A DNA stretch of 64,000 bases from Aridibaculum aurantiacum (GCF_017355875.1 NZ_JAFEWC010000001.1:496001-560000); one strand, 5' to 3'. Shown: positions 53,748 through 61,729, counted from the first letter of the stretch. Made by a program: numbers and translations. Notes: generated from the letters alone by a model not told the origin.

Positions 53748-54806
53748 ATGGAGAAGCCAGATATAATATTTGATGCAGAGCGAATGAAGAACCCGCACAC
53801 GGGCATCTATCACTATTGCCAACAACTGGGTTCGGCACTACTGCAGCAGCAACGGCATCACCAGCACAGGATTGGCTTCTACCTGCCACCAAACGTGCAG
53901 CATAGCTTTAAAAATACAGCTCCCATCATCCGGCAGTTGCCTTTGCATAAACTGTCGATGCGTTTTGCAGCTGGTTTTAAATTATGGCATTGCACCAACC
54001 AAAGCACCAGTTATTTTCCATTTAAGAGCAAAGGGAAAATTCTACTTACCATTCATGATCTTAATTTCCTGTACGAAAAACAGGATGCACAAAAAAGAAA
54101 AAAATACCTGGATTTATTGCAGCAAAAAGCAGATCGTGCAGATGCAATTGTTGCTATTTCTCAATTTGTAAAAAAGGAAATTCAGCAACACCTGCAGGTG
54201 CAAAAAAAGAATGTTCATGTAATTTATAACGGCTGTAATATCCGGGAGAATATTATTCCAATCAAACCTGCCATTGAATTAAAAGCTCCATTTATTTTTT
54301 CAATTGGAACCATTGCACATAAAAAGAATTTTCATGTTTTGCCGGGTGCATTGTTGCACAACCAACTACAACTTGTGATTGCAGGTGTTGTACATAGCAA
54401 AGAATATTTGCAAAAGATATTTGATGAAGCTAAGCGTATAGGTGTTGCCGATCGTGTTCATTTTATTGGTCCGGTTACGGAGGAAGAAAAATATTGGCTG
54501 CTGCAGCACTGCATTTTATTCGCTTTTCCTTCGCTGGCCGAAGGATTTGGTTTGCCGGTAATAGAAGCCATGCGCTTTGGTAAACCTGTATTACTTTCTC
54601 AAGCTACCTCGCTTCCTGAAGTTGGTGGTGAACTTGCTACATACCTCCAAAATTTTGATGCAGATCATGTAAGTGCAATGGCAAATGAAGCAATAACTTT
54701 TCACTCAGATGCTAAGTCCGAGCAATTGATCAACAGGTCAAATGAATTTAGCTGGGACAATGCTGCGGAAGAATATTGGAAGGTGTATGAGGGAGTGTTG
54801 AGATGA
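53748..54806 (+). CDS. GT4-family glycosyltransferase
   Basis: 352 aa GT-B fold. The C-terminal EX7E motif is EGFGLPVIE (about 264-272), preceded by FSIGTIAHKKNFHVL and FIGPVTEEEKYWLL; the N-terminal half has HDLNFLYEK. Transfers a nucleotide-sugar-derived residue, retaining mechanism. Same strand, 25 nt after the GT2-like gene, so probably co-transcribed. The 3' end is followed by heptamer repeats. Confidence 0.88.
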   Translation: MEKPDIIFDAERMKNPHTGIYHYCQQLGSALLQQQRHHQHRIGFYLPPNVQHSFKNTAPIIRQLPLHKLSMRFAAGFKLWHCTNQSTSYFPFKSKGKILLTIHDLNFLYEKQDAQKRKKYLDLLQQKADRADAIVAISQFVKKEIQQHLQVQKKNVHVIYNGCNIRENIIPIKPAIELKAPFIFSIGTIAHKKNFHVLPGALLHNQLQLVIAGVVHSKEYLQKIFDEAKRIGVADRVHFIGPVTEEEKYWLLQHCILFAFPSLAEGFGLPVIEAMRFGKPVLLSQATSLPEVGGELATYLQNFDADHVSAMANEAITFHSDAKSEQLINRSNEFSWDNAAEEYWKVYEGVLR

Positions 54807-54815
54807 AGTTAACCT

Positions 54816-54840
54816 AAGTCAAAAGTCAAAGTCAAAATTA
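54816..54840. repeat. Heptamer array (AAGTCAA type)
   Basis: AAGTCAA, AAGTCAA and AGTCAAA start ten bases after the GT4 stop codon. Same family as the array at 61169. Confidence 0.5.
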
Positions 54841-54854
54841 AAAAAGGTTTGATC

Positions 54855-55080
54855 TGTCATGCCGACGAAGGAGGCATCCCATTGCCAAGTTGGAGGTAAG
54901 AAGTTGGAGGTTAGAATTTCAAACAGAGTGATCTGTAATACTGAGGAAATAGAAGAAATCAACTTTATGAGATTGTATGCCGGGGCTCCCTCGTACCTCG
55001 GGATGACATTCTATAATCTGTCATGCCGACGAAGGAGGCGTCCCTTTGCCAAGTTGGAGGTTAGAAGTTGGAGGTTAGAG
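54855..55080. repeat. Duplicated TGTCATGCCGAC element with heptamer tails
   Basis: Two 62-nt units, 54855-54916 and 55019-55080, differ at four positions. Each begins with TGTCATGCCGACGAAGGAGG and ends in AAGTTGG-AGGTTAG-AAGTTGG-AGGTTAG-type heptads (one T to A change in the first copy). The inverted arm of the first unit lies at 54984-55008 (CTCGTACCTCGGGATGACA). Confidence 0.75.
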
Positions 55081-55180
55081 GCCAAAAGCAAAAAATAAAA
55101 ATTAAAAAGCAAAACAGGTTATACAAGTAGATCAAAACAATTCTTAGTACATCATTTATAGTTCATACTTAAACAGTAGC

Positions 55181-56131
55181 CTATTTAATTTTAAAGAACA
55201 TTTTCAAACTAAATAAATATCTATGCAGGGCTGAATGTTTTTTGACTTTTAAAAGTTCATCCTTGTATTGCAGGAATAAATTCATCCGGTGGAAATTGTT
55301 GGTGATTGAAAAGCTCTGGTAGCTTTTTGATAATTCACTTAATATCTTTTTTTCTTCTTCTAAATGTGCAGGACAGATTTCGTAGAAGGCCTTAATCCTT
55401 GTTCTTATATTTTCTACTTCTGCTTCTTTTTGTAAGCTTTCTTTTCTTTTGTCGCTTTTTTTCCCGCCAACTGCACCAATAAGATTCTGCGCATGTTGCC
55501 TGTAATAAACCAATGGCTCGTGCAGGTATTCTATTCTTCCATGAAGTGTGGCAACAAATGCAAGCCACCAATCGTGTGGTATGGCCAGTAAGAAAGGGTG
55601 TGCTGCATTATACAATTCTTTTGTTAGCAACATCGTATTGCCATATATCCTGCAGAACACAGCCTGCTGCAGGCAGTTGGTCCATGGCTGGCTGTTTACA
55701 TTATCAGATATTCTTTTGCCTGTTTGTTGTAGTTGTGCAGTGCAGATGTAAGAGTCGCAGTAAGCCATCGGGCTGTTGCCAATGATATTTACCAGCTTCT
55801 CTATCTTCTCCTTGTCCCATGCATCGTCATGGTCGCATAGCGCTATCCATTTACCACTTGCCAGTCCGCATGCTTTGTCAAAGTTTCTTTTATAGCCAAG
55901 ATTCTCTTCGTTTACAATCACCTGCATGTTGGCATGTTTGGCCGCATAGGAACGAAGTATGGCAACGGTATCATCTGTACTCCTGTCATCCACTGCAATG
56001 ATCTCGATGTTTGGATACGTCTGAGCCAGCAAGCTATCTAACTGTGCAGGTAAATACTGCTGCCCATTGAAAGTGGTAAGCACAATAGAAACAAGTGGTG
56101 CAGTGGAGGTAGATGCTTGTTGCGGGGTCAT
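55181..56131 (-). CDS. GT2-family glycosyltransferase
   Basis: 316 aa. LVSIVLTTFNGQQYLPAQLDSLLAQTYPNIEIIAVDDRSTDDT is the nucleotide-sugar-binding start, with DDHDD replaced by CDHDDAWDKEKIE as the DXD site. HDWWLAF and VYYRQHAQNL follow in the acceptor half. It resembles rhamnosyltransferase-type GT2 proteins. The ATG at 56131 starts just before the domain. It forms a paralogous set with 56274 and 58183. Confidence 0.88.
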   Translation of the reverse strand: MTPQQASTSTAPLVSIVLTTFNGQQYLPAQLDSLLAQTYPNIEIIAVDDRSTDDTVAILRSYAAKHANMQVIVNEENLGYKRNFDKACGLASGKWIALCDHDDAWDKEKIEKLVNIIGNSPMAYCDSYICTAQLQQTGKRISDNVNSQPWTNCLQQAVFCRIYGNTMLLTKELYNAAHPFLLAIPHDWWLAFVATLHGRIEYLHEPLVYYRQHAQNLIGAVGGKKSDKRKESLQKEAEVENIRTRIKAFYEICPAHLEEEKKILSELSKSYQSFSITNNFHRMNLFLQYKDELLKVKKHSALHRYLFSLKMFFKIK

Positions 56132-56273
56132 ACCGTAGTTTATTTTCCTTTTACATTGGTCAATGCCGGTGAAAGCAACCAACGCCTTTATCTTTACTTT
56201 TTGCGATGGACGAAGTTAGTAACAAGCACCATACAAAGCCTGTAATAAGGCAGCTATAAAAAGGCCAAACACC

Positions 56274-57200
56274 ATGCATGCACCCCTGGTATCTGTTGTT
56301 TTATGTACATACAATGGCGAACGTTTTTTACGAGAGCAGATAGATTCTATTCTTCAGCAAACATATCCCAACCTGGAGTTGATCATTTCGGATGATGCTT
56401 CAACAGATGGTACTAAAAACATTTTAGAAACCTTCCGCCATCATGCCAATGTGCAGCTGGTATACCACCAGCGGAACATCGGGTTTGTAAAGAATTTCGA
56501 ATCTGCAGTTCGTTTGGCTAAAGGCGAGCTGGTAGCATTCTCCGACCAGGATGATATCTTTCTGCCACATAAAATGCAGCGGCTGGTGGAGACGATTGGC
56601 AACCACTCGTTGGTGTATAGCGATAGTATGTTAATAAATGAGCAGGGCAAGGAACTTGGTAAGAAACTTTCGGATGTACGCGACCTGAAGAGTACGAATG
56701 ATAGCAGGAACTTTTTTATGTTTAACGCTGTCTCGGGGCATACTATGATGGTAAGACGTGATCTTTTGCAATCCGCTTTGCCGCTGCCTGAAGGATTCTA
56801 CCACGACTGGTGGATAGCCGTTCATGCAGCAAATGCTGGCGGTATTGTTTACCTGCACGAGGTACTGAGCCTTTACAGGCAGCATCCTAAAACGGTTACA
56901 AAAACCATTGGTAACAAGAAGGTGCCATCGCGCAATCTACAGCGGCGCTATGCCGATTTTGTGCATGAGAAAAAATGGTTTGAATTGCTACTGCAAAATC
57001 CACAAGAGCAGCATAAAGAATTTTTGAAGAAGCTGCACAAATTGTGGCTGACAAAAGCTAAAGGTTATTTCTCCTGGCCACTGTTTTTGTTTCTATGGCA
57101 ACATAAACACGTGCTGTTTACCTTCTGGCGAAAGAATATTTTTAGCCAATTGGTAGAACTGCGTAAGGTGGCAAGAGGAGAGCGTGATGTAGAAGCGTAA
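56274..57200 (+). CDS. GT2-family glycosyltransferase (paralog)
   Basis: 308 aa. LVSVVLCTYNGERFLREQIDSILQQTYPNLELIISDDASTDGT, NIGFVKNFESAVRLAKGELVAFSDQDD and the YHDWWIAVHA/LYRQHPKTV segment place it with the same rhamnosyltransferase-like group. It is divergent from the paralog at 55181 with 142 nt between. An octamer array follows its stop codon. Confidence 0.88.
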   Translation: MHAPLVSVVLCTYNGERFLREQIDSILQQTYPNLELIISDDASTDGTKNILETFRHHANVQLVYHQRNIGFVKNFESAVRLAKGELVAFSDQDDIFLPHKMQRLVETIGNHSLVYSDSMLINEQGKELGKKLSDVRDLKSTNDSRNFFMFNAVSGHTMMVRRDLLQSALPLPEGFYHDWWIAVHAANAGGIVYLHEVLSLYRQHPKTVTKTIGNKKVPSRNLQRRYADFVHEKKWFELLLQNPQEQHKEFLKKLHKLWLTKAKGYFSWPLFLFLWQHKHVLFTFWRKNIFSQLVELRKVARGERDVEA

Positions 57201-57212
57201 ATTTTTGTAGGC

Positions 57213-57244
57213 CGCTAAGGCGCTAAGACACTAAGAAACGCTAA
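57213..57244. repeat. Octamer array (CGCTAAGG type) between convergent stops
   Basis: CGCTAAGG, CGCTAAGA, CACTAAGA and AACGCTAA follow in steps of eight. The last unit overlaps the stop codon (57241-57243) of the convergent FkbM gene. Same family as the CACTAAG units at 47433. Confidence 0.65.
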
Positions 57245-58056
57245 TCGTGGCGGTAGGCGAAAATATTGATAGCCATATCCATGTTTTCGCAGGCCAGTAA
57301 TTTATCTACAAACGGGTGCTGCCGCGAAAACGACTGCCTTAAATGATAACGGAAGCCTGCTTCTTTCAGCATGGCAAGTATATCATCCAGGTGTTGTTCT
57401 TTTTTGATGAAGGAATGATATTCAACAAACAGGTTTTCTACATTCTTCAGTTCATCTTTACAATCCTGCAGTACTGCATACTCAGCACCTTCTATGTCCA
57501 GTTTCAAAAAATCAACTTTCTTATCCAGGTAATCTTTTAACCGCACGGCTTCTATTAGCTTTGGTTCCTGGTGGCTGAAAACATTTTCTACACTGCCACC
57601 CATGCCGGTATCGGTATAAAATTTCAATGTGGTCTGCTCATTCCAAACAGCTTTTTTCAGCACCTGTACATTTCCAAGGTGGTAGGTTTCAACATTCTTT
57701 TTTAGCACATCAAATATGGGTGCTTCGGGTTCAAATGCAATAATGGTGGCATTGGGATATTGTTTTGCAAAGAACAAAACACTCAGGCCCATATTGGCGC
57801 CACAGTCTATGATGTACGGCTTAGAAGAGCTGCTTTTGAACTGGTAGATCTTATCAGAAATGATCTCTTTGTAAGAGTCGTAGTAGCAGCGCCCTTCATG
57901 GAAATTGAAAGGTTTGCCAAACAATTCAATACTGCCAAATGAGCCAAATTCAAGCAGGTTCAATTGCTCCATTTCCTGTTCTTTGAACTCGTACGGAGAC
58001 TTGTTCTTTGGCAGGAATTTTTTCTTCTTTAAACCGAGCATTGTTCGCAAACCCAT
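57241..58056 (-). CDS. FkbM-family methyltransferase
   Basis: 271 aa. SAM-binding strands YIIDCGANMGLSVLFFAKQYPNATIIAFEPEAPIFDVL and DYLDKKVDFLKLDIEGAEYAVLQD are the FkbM signature, followed by VENLFVEYHSFIKKEQHLDDILAMLKEAGF. O-methylates a sugar hydroxyl, probably on the surface glycan made by the neighbours. Stop lies within a repeat array. Confidence 0.88.
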   Translation of the reverse strand: MGLRTMLGLKKKKFLPKNKSPYEFKEQEMEQLNLLEFGSFGSIELFGKPFNFHEGRCYYDSYKEIISDKIYQFKSSSSKPYIIDCGANMGLSVLFFAKQYPNATIIAFEPEAPIFDVLKKNVETYHLGNVQVLKKAVWNEQTTLKFYTDTGMGGSVENVFSHQEPKLIEAVRLKDYLDKKVDFLKLDIEGAEYAVLQDCKDELKNVENLFVEYHSFIKKEQHLDDILAMLKEAGFRYHLRQSFSRQHPFVDKLLACENMDMAINIFAYRHD

Positions 58057-58169
58057 TATTGAAAAGCTATTTTGCAGCGAATATAAGTGTTTTGAACAGG
58101 GTGGTGCGGTACTATAGGTAAACGGCTTTTATTGAAAAAGGTGATGAGCGGTTGTAGAAGGTGAATCCA

Positions 58170-58177
58170 TAATTTTG
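58170..58177 (+). promoter_or_regulatory. Bacteroidota -7 box (TAATTTTG), near-leaderless
   Basis: TAATTTTG ends five bases before the ATG at 58183, as for the genes at 2068 and 6546. Confidence 0.6.
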
Positions 58178-58182
58178 CGTCC

Positions 58183-59124
58183 ATGGCAAACCAGGAGAAG
58201 CAGGTAGGAACTAAGGTGTCGGTAATTATGTGTACGCACAACGGGGCGAAGTACGTAAAAGAGCAACTGACATCTATTCTACATCAAACTTACCCGCTGC
58301 ACGAACTGCTGGTGTTTGATGATATGTCCACAGATGATACAGTAGAGATAATTCAGGAAACCATCCAAGATTATCCTTTTGCCAAGCTTCATAGGAACGA
58401 AACAAATCTTGGTTTCACCAAAAATTTTGAAACCGCTTTCAAGGCTGCAACAGGTGATGTGATAGCTGTATCTGACCAGGACGATGTTTGGATAAAGGAG
58501 AAGATAGAGCGGATGCTAAAAGCATGGAAGCCAGAGAAACCTGCTATTTATTGCAATTCAATTTTGTTTAGGGGTGCAGTTCCTAAAAAAATCCATCCAA
58601 ACAGGAGGTTGCGTAAATACAAAGGCACCGACGCTCGGAAGATATTCCTGGGAAATACAGTTAGTGGCCATGCGCTGATGATCAGGCGGGAGTTTCTTGA
58701 TCTTGTATTGCCTTTTAAAGAAGGTATAATGTACGACTGGTGGATTGGTGTGGTAGCATCCTATAATGGTGGGCTGCAGTATGTTCCGGAAGTGCTGGTA
58801 TTGCAGCGTGGTCATGAAAAAAATATCTCTGTTGATTTTACCAAACGTTCATTGGTAGAAAATGTTATCCGCCATAAGAAGGAAGCCATCAAACATTGTA
58901 AGGCTTTTGCAGAAGCACCAAATATTCCGGAAGGACACAGGCAATACGCAGTAAAATTTGCCGTCTTGCTCGAGGAGAGTTTATCTCAAAAATTTTCTAT
59001 GCCTCTATTCCTGTTTATTGTAAACAACAGGAACTTAGTGTTTCATTATAAACAGAAAAAATTGTTGTCATTCTTCTCTTACCTGAAGCACAGCTACCGT
59101 TTTTCCCTCGGTATGGAATCGTAG
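58183..59124 (+). CDS. GT2-family glycosyltransferase (paralog)
   Basis: 313 aa. VSVIMCTHNGAKYVKEQLTSILHQTYPLHELLVFDDMSTDDT, NLGFTKNFETAFKAATGDVIAVSDQDDVW and YDWWIGVVASYNGG match the two paralogs at 55181 and 56274 residue for residue at key positions. Likely adds a deoxysugar or similar residue. It has its own near-leaderless promoter. The next gene is convergent after only 11 nt. Confidence 0.88.
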   Translation: MANQEKQVGTKVSVIMCTHNGAKYVKEQLTSILHQTYPLHELLVFDDMSTDDTVEIIQETIQDYPFAKLHRNETNLGFTKNFETAFKAATGDVIAVSDQDDVWIKEKIERMLKAWKPEKPAIYCNSILFRGAVPKKIHPNRRLRKYKGTDARKIFLGNTVSGHALMIRREFLDLVLPFKEGIMYDWWIGVVASYNGGLQYVPEVLVLQRGHEKNISVDFTKRSLVENVIRHKKEAIKHCKAFAEAPNIPEGHRQYAVKFAVLLEESLSQKFSMPLFLFIVNNRNLVFHYKQKKLLSFFSYLKHSYRFSLGMES

Positions 59125-59135
59125 TTGTGCGTTGG

Positions 59136-60017
59136 CTATTTCAACAAATTCCGCTTGTACGCTTCGTTATAATCCCACTTCCACCTTCGGTGTGTCCATA
59201 GGTAGTTTGCAGGTCTTGTACGGATGGTGTCTTCTACAAATGCAACAAAACTTTTGGTGATTTCGCCGCGGGCTGTGTCGCGGGGTGTAGTGGTCATCAC
59301 CGAAAATTCAGCATGGTAGTAGCCTCTTTTGCCATGCCTGTAAAAATTGGTAAACACCACCACAGCATTATTTAGGCGCGCACTTTTTTCAGGGCCTGTA
59401 ACAAAAGGTGCAAGCTTACCAAAGAATGGCAGCCAATAGCCGGTAGCAGGAAAAGCTGCCTGGTCGGCAGCAAGACCCAGCGCATATTGTTCGCTACTAT
59501 ATTGGTGAAAAGTAGAGCGGAAAGTAAAGGCCGACAGCATCACGGTATTAAACCTGCTCCTGATCTTTAGCATCAGTCGGTCGAACACTTTGTTGGTAAC
59601 CGGCATATACACCGATAGCATTTTATAAGGCGTATACACAGGTATCGACCAGCTCATATACTCCCAGTTGAAGAAGTGACCGCAGTGCAGGTGCACACTT
59701 TGGCCAGTAGCATATAGTTCAGTAAGTAGGTCAAAGTTCCCTGTCAGCCGCTTTGTAAAATCTGTCCGCGACATCGAAAGCATCTTCAGGGTTTCTACAA
59801 AACTGTCGCAAAGGCTACTATAAAATTCACGCGCTATATTTTCTCTTTCTGCCTGCGATTTACCCGGAAAAGCCTGCAGCAGGTTGCTGTGCACCACCTG
59901 CTTCCTGTAGCCAAATACATGAAAAAGCAGGAAGAAGGCAAAATCGCTGATAGAATACAGCACCCGCCACGGTAGCAGCGACAACAGGTAAAGTATGCCG
60001 TATAATAAATGATACAT
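59136..60017 (-). CDS. LpxL/HtrB-like lysophospholipid acyltransferase
   Basis: 293 aa with an N-terminal membrane helix (LYGILYLLSLLPWRVLYSI) and the LPLAT fold. The HXXXXD-like site is replaced by HLHCGHFFNWEY, a pattern seen in Bacteroidota; DQAAFPATGYWLPFFGKLAPFVTGP and FVEDTIRTRPANYLWTHRRWK complete the core. Adds a secondary acyl chain to lipid A or a related lipid. It ends the envelope/glycan region. Confidence 0.85.
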   Translation of the reverse strand: MYHLLYGILYLLSLLPWRVLYSISDFAFFLLFHVFGYRKQVVHSNLLQAFPGKSQAERENIAREFYSSLCDSFVETLKMLSMSRTDFTKRLTGNFDLLTELYATGQSVHLHCGHFFNWEYMSWSIPVYTPYKMLSVYMPVTNKVFDRLMLKIRSRFNTVMLSAFTFRSTFHQYSSEQYALGLAADQAAFPATGYWLPFFGKLAPFVTGPEKSARLNNAVVVFTNFYRHGKRGYYHAEFSVMTTTPRDTARGEITKSFVAFVEDTIRTRPANYLWTHRRWKWDYNEAYKRNLLK

Positions 60018-60170
60018 TACAAAGATTTTTCACCGCATTGCAGGCACCGCGGGTGGTGCGCAAAAGTAACGATATGAGGCTTTAGAATGTTTGCTGCCAA
60101 GCAGGTTCCTAGTTTCTTGTTCCTGGTTGGGGGTAGTTGAGGTTCCAAGATTTTGATTGAAAATGGTTCT

Positions 60171-60233
60171 CCAACTTTTAACCTTAAACTTTAAACTTTC
60201 AACCTCAAACCTCAATCTTCAAACTTCCAACCT
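60171..60233. repeat. Heptamer array (CAAACTT type), nine units
   Basis: CAACTTT, TAAACCT, TAAACTT, TAAACTT, TCAACCT, CAAACCT, CAATCTT, CAAACTT and CCAACCT run in steps of seven from 60171 to 60233. The array ends eight bases before the TAAGTTTG promoter box of meaB. Confidence 0.75.
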
Positions 60234-60241
60234 CCTTTGCC

Positions 60242-60249
60242 TAAGTTTG
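60242..60249 (+). promoter_or_regulatory. Bacteroidota -7 box (TAAGTTTG) of meaB
   Basis: TAAGTTTG lies between the heptamer array and the ATG at 60276, giving a leader of about 20 nt. It shows that the TTG at 60237 is not the start. Confidence 0.65.
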
Positions 60250-60275
60250 CAACAACTGCTCAACATCAATTGCTA

Positions 60276-61184
60276 ATGTGGGATAAGCTGCTGCCGTCTA
60301 TATCATCTGGAAATATTAAAAGCCTGGCTCGAGCCATTTCGCTTATTGAAAATGAAGTAGAAGGCTATGATGCTTTTCTTCGGTCGCTGCCTGTTTCAGC
60401 TACTTCTATTATAGGTATAACTGGTCCGCCGGGTGCAGGTAAAAGTACCCTTACCGATGCACTGATTGGTAAGTTGGTAGCAGAGGGTAAACGTGTTGGT
60501 GTTATCTGTGTTGATCCTTCTTCGCCTTTTAGTTTTGGAGCCTTGCTTGGCGACAGGATAAGAATGAGCGAATGGTACAACAATCCTTCTGTTTACATCC
60601 GTTCGCTGGCTACACGCGGAAGTTTGGGTGGGCTTCATCCGAAAATCATAGAGATAGCTGATGTGATGAAAGCAGCTCCATTTGATATGATAATTATAGA
60701 AACAGTAGGGGTGGGGCAGAGCGAAATAGAGATAGCTGCGCTGGCTGATACTACAGTGGTGGTAGTGGTGCCCGAAGCAGGTGATGAGGTGCAAACCATG
60801 AAAGCAGGGTTGATGGAAATAGCAGACATTTTCGTGGTAAATAAAGCCGACCGCCCCGATGCTGATATGTTTGTAAAGAACCTGCGAATGATGGTACATG
60901 CAGCCGTACAAAAGCAGCAGTGGCATATACCTGTGGTAAAAACCATTGCTTCGCAAAAGCAGGGGCTGGATGAGTTGGTACAACAGGTAACTGCACACAA
61001 TGAATTACAAAAAGATTCTTCAAGACAACACTGGCTACTGGCAGAAAAGGCGTACCAGGTCATTCAGCAAAAACGCATGAAAAACGTACGCAAAGAGGAA
61101 CTGCAGCAAGCCATTGCGGCCAGCAATGCATTCAACCTTTACCGGTTTGTGGAAGAGTGGATGGTAATAAAAAGTAAAAAGTAA
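60276..61184 (+). CDS. meaB: MeaB/ArgK-family G-protein chaperone
   Basis: 302 aa P-loop GTPase of the G3E/MeaB family. Walker A GPPGAGKS (50-57), Walker-B-like DPSSPF and IIIETVGVGQSE, and base-recognition NKAD. It loads and protects methylmalonyl-CoA mutase with adenosylcobalamin. No mutase gene is in the window. The last codons (IKSKK and stop TAA, 61164-61184) are written by the heptamer array that starts at 61169. Confidence 0.92.
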   Translation: MWDKLLPSISSGNIKSLARAISLIENEVEGYDAFLRSLPVSATSIIGITGPPGAGKSTLTDALIGKLVAEGKRVGVICVDPSSPFSFGALLGDRIRMSEWYNNPSVYIRSLATRGSLGGLHPKIIEIADVMKAAPFDMIIIETVGVGQSEIEIAALADTTVVVVVPEAGDEVQTMKAGLMEIADIFVVNKADRPDADMFVKNLRMMVHAAVQKQQWHIPVVKTIASQKQGLDELVQQVTAHNELQKDSSRQHWLLAEKAYQVIQQKRMKNVRKEELQQAIAASNAFNLYRFVEEWMVIKSKK

Positions 61185-61203
61185 AAAGTCAAAAGTCAAA
61201 AAC
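61169..61203. repeat. Heptamer array (AAAAAGT/CAAAAGT) that contains the meaB stop codon
   Basis: AAAAAGT at 61169, 61176 and 61183, then CAAAAGT at 61190 and CAAAAAC at 61197, all in steps of seven. The meaB stop codon TAA (61182-61184) straddles two units, so the repeat supplies the C-terminal residues of the protein. Confidence 0.7.
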
Positions 61204-61217
61204 GAAAACCTGTTTGC

Positions 61218-61386
61218 TGTCATGCCGACGTAGGAGGCATCCCGTGCTAAGTCAAAATTCAAAAATTCAAAAGTCAAAAGCTAAAGAAAGTTACTGTCAT
61301 ACCGAGGTAGGAGGCATCTCATGCTAAGTCAAAATTTAAAAGTCAAAAAATATAAATGTGAGTATCCCTCCTTCGTCGGGATGACA
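61218..61386. repeat. TGTCATGCCGAC element, two direct and one inverted arm
   Basis: Arms at 61218-61243 (TGTCATGCCGACGTAGGAGG), 61295-61320 (TGTCATACCGAGGTAGGAGG) and 61362-61386 (inverse, ending CGTCGGGATGACA). AT-rich heptamers separate the arms. The outer pair can form a long hairpin. Confidence 0.75.
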
Positions 61387-61453
61387 ATTACAATGTTGCC
61401 AATAACTATAAAGTTCATCCTCAGGCCTCATACCTTACCTCTCACATCTAAGG

Positions 61454-61488
61454 CCTAACACCTAACACCTAACACCTAACGCCTCATT
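61454..61488. repeat. Heptamer array (CCTAACA type)
   Basis: CCTAACA at 61454, 61461 and 61468, then CCTAACG and CCTCATT to 61488: five units in perfect step. It ends two bases before the stop codon of the minus-strand gene at 61491. Inverse of the units at 13387. Confidence 0.75.
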
Positions 61489-61490
61489 CC

Positions 61491-61715
61491 CTAAAACTCC
61501 CCCTGCTGGTTCTTATACCAGCGGTAGCCTAAAAATCCCATAACAACAAAAGGAGTAAGCATCAGGTAAACGATACCACTGTTCATACCACGAGCTGGTT
61601 TTTCACCTTGCTGCATACTGGTCTTGGTACATATAGAACACTGTGCTGCTGCAGGCTGCAGACTAGCAGCGGCTGCTATTAATATGGTAAGTAAAAATAT
61701 TCTCCACGTTTTCAT
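61491..61715 (-). CDS. Small membrane protein with CxxC motif
   Basis: 74 aa. A signal peptide (MKTWRIFLLTILIAAAASLQPAAAQ) is followed by C26-S-I-C29, a short polar stretch and a C-terminal membrane helix (GIVYLMLTPFVVMGFLGYRWY) ending in a polar tail. This arrangement recurs in Bacteroidota small proteins. The CxxC could be redox active or bind metal on the periplasmic side. ATG 61715 follows a TACCTTTG box by 6 nt; the TTG at 61724 lies inside that box. Confidence 0.72.
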   Translation of the reverse strand: MKTWRIFLLTILIAAAASLQPAAAQCSICTKTSMQQGEKPARGMNSGIVYLMLTPFVVMGFLGYRWYKNQQGEF

Positions 61716-61721
61716 ACAGTG

Positions 61722-61729
61722 CAAAGGTA
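61722..61729 (-). promoter_or_regulatory. Bacteroidota -7 box (TACCTTTG), near-leaderless
   Basis: Minus-strand TACCTTTG ends six bases before the ATG at 61715. Confidence 0.6.

Larger units (their letters stand above)
54807..55180. other. Repeat-filled intergenic region
   Basis: This 374-nt gap is made mostly of repeats: a heptamer array, a duplicated TGTCATGCCGAC element and AT-rich spacer. An apparent 79-aa reading frame is composed of repeat sequence and is not a gene. Confidence 0.65.
61185..61490. other. Repeat-filled intergenic region
   Basis: 306 nt between meaB and the small CxxC membrane gene are occupied by two heptamer arrays and three TGTCAT-type arms; no gene is seen. Confidence 0.65.

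Noticed and set aside
54859-55098. 79-aa open reading frame on the plus strand
   Set aside because: It consists of the TGTCATGCCGAC repeat, heptamers and their spacer; both repeat copies occur elsewhere in non-coding positions.
61454-61488. CCTAACA tandem units resembling telomere-like or CRISPR repeats
   Set aside because: Units are 7 nt with no spacers, and no cas genes are present; it belongs to the heptamer array family.
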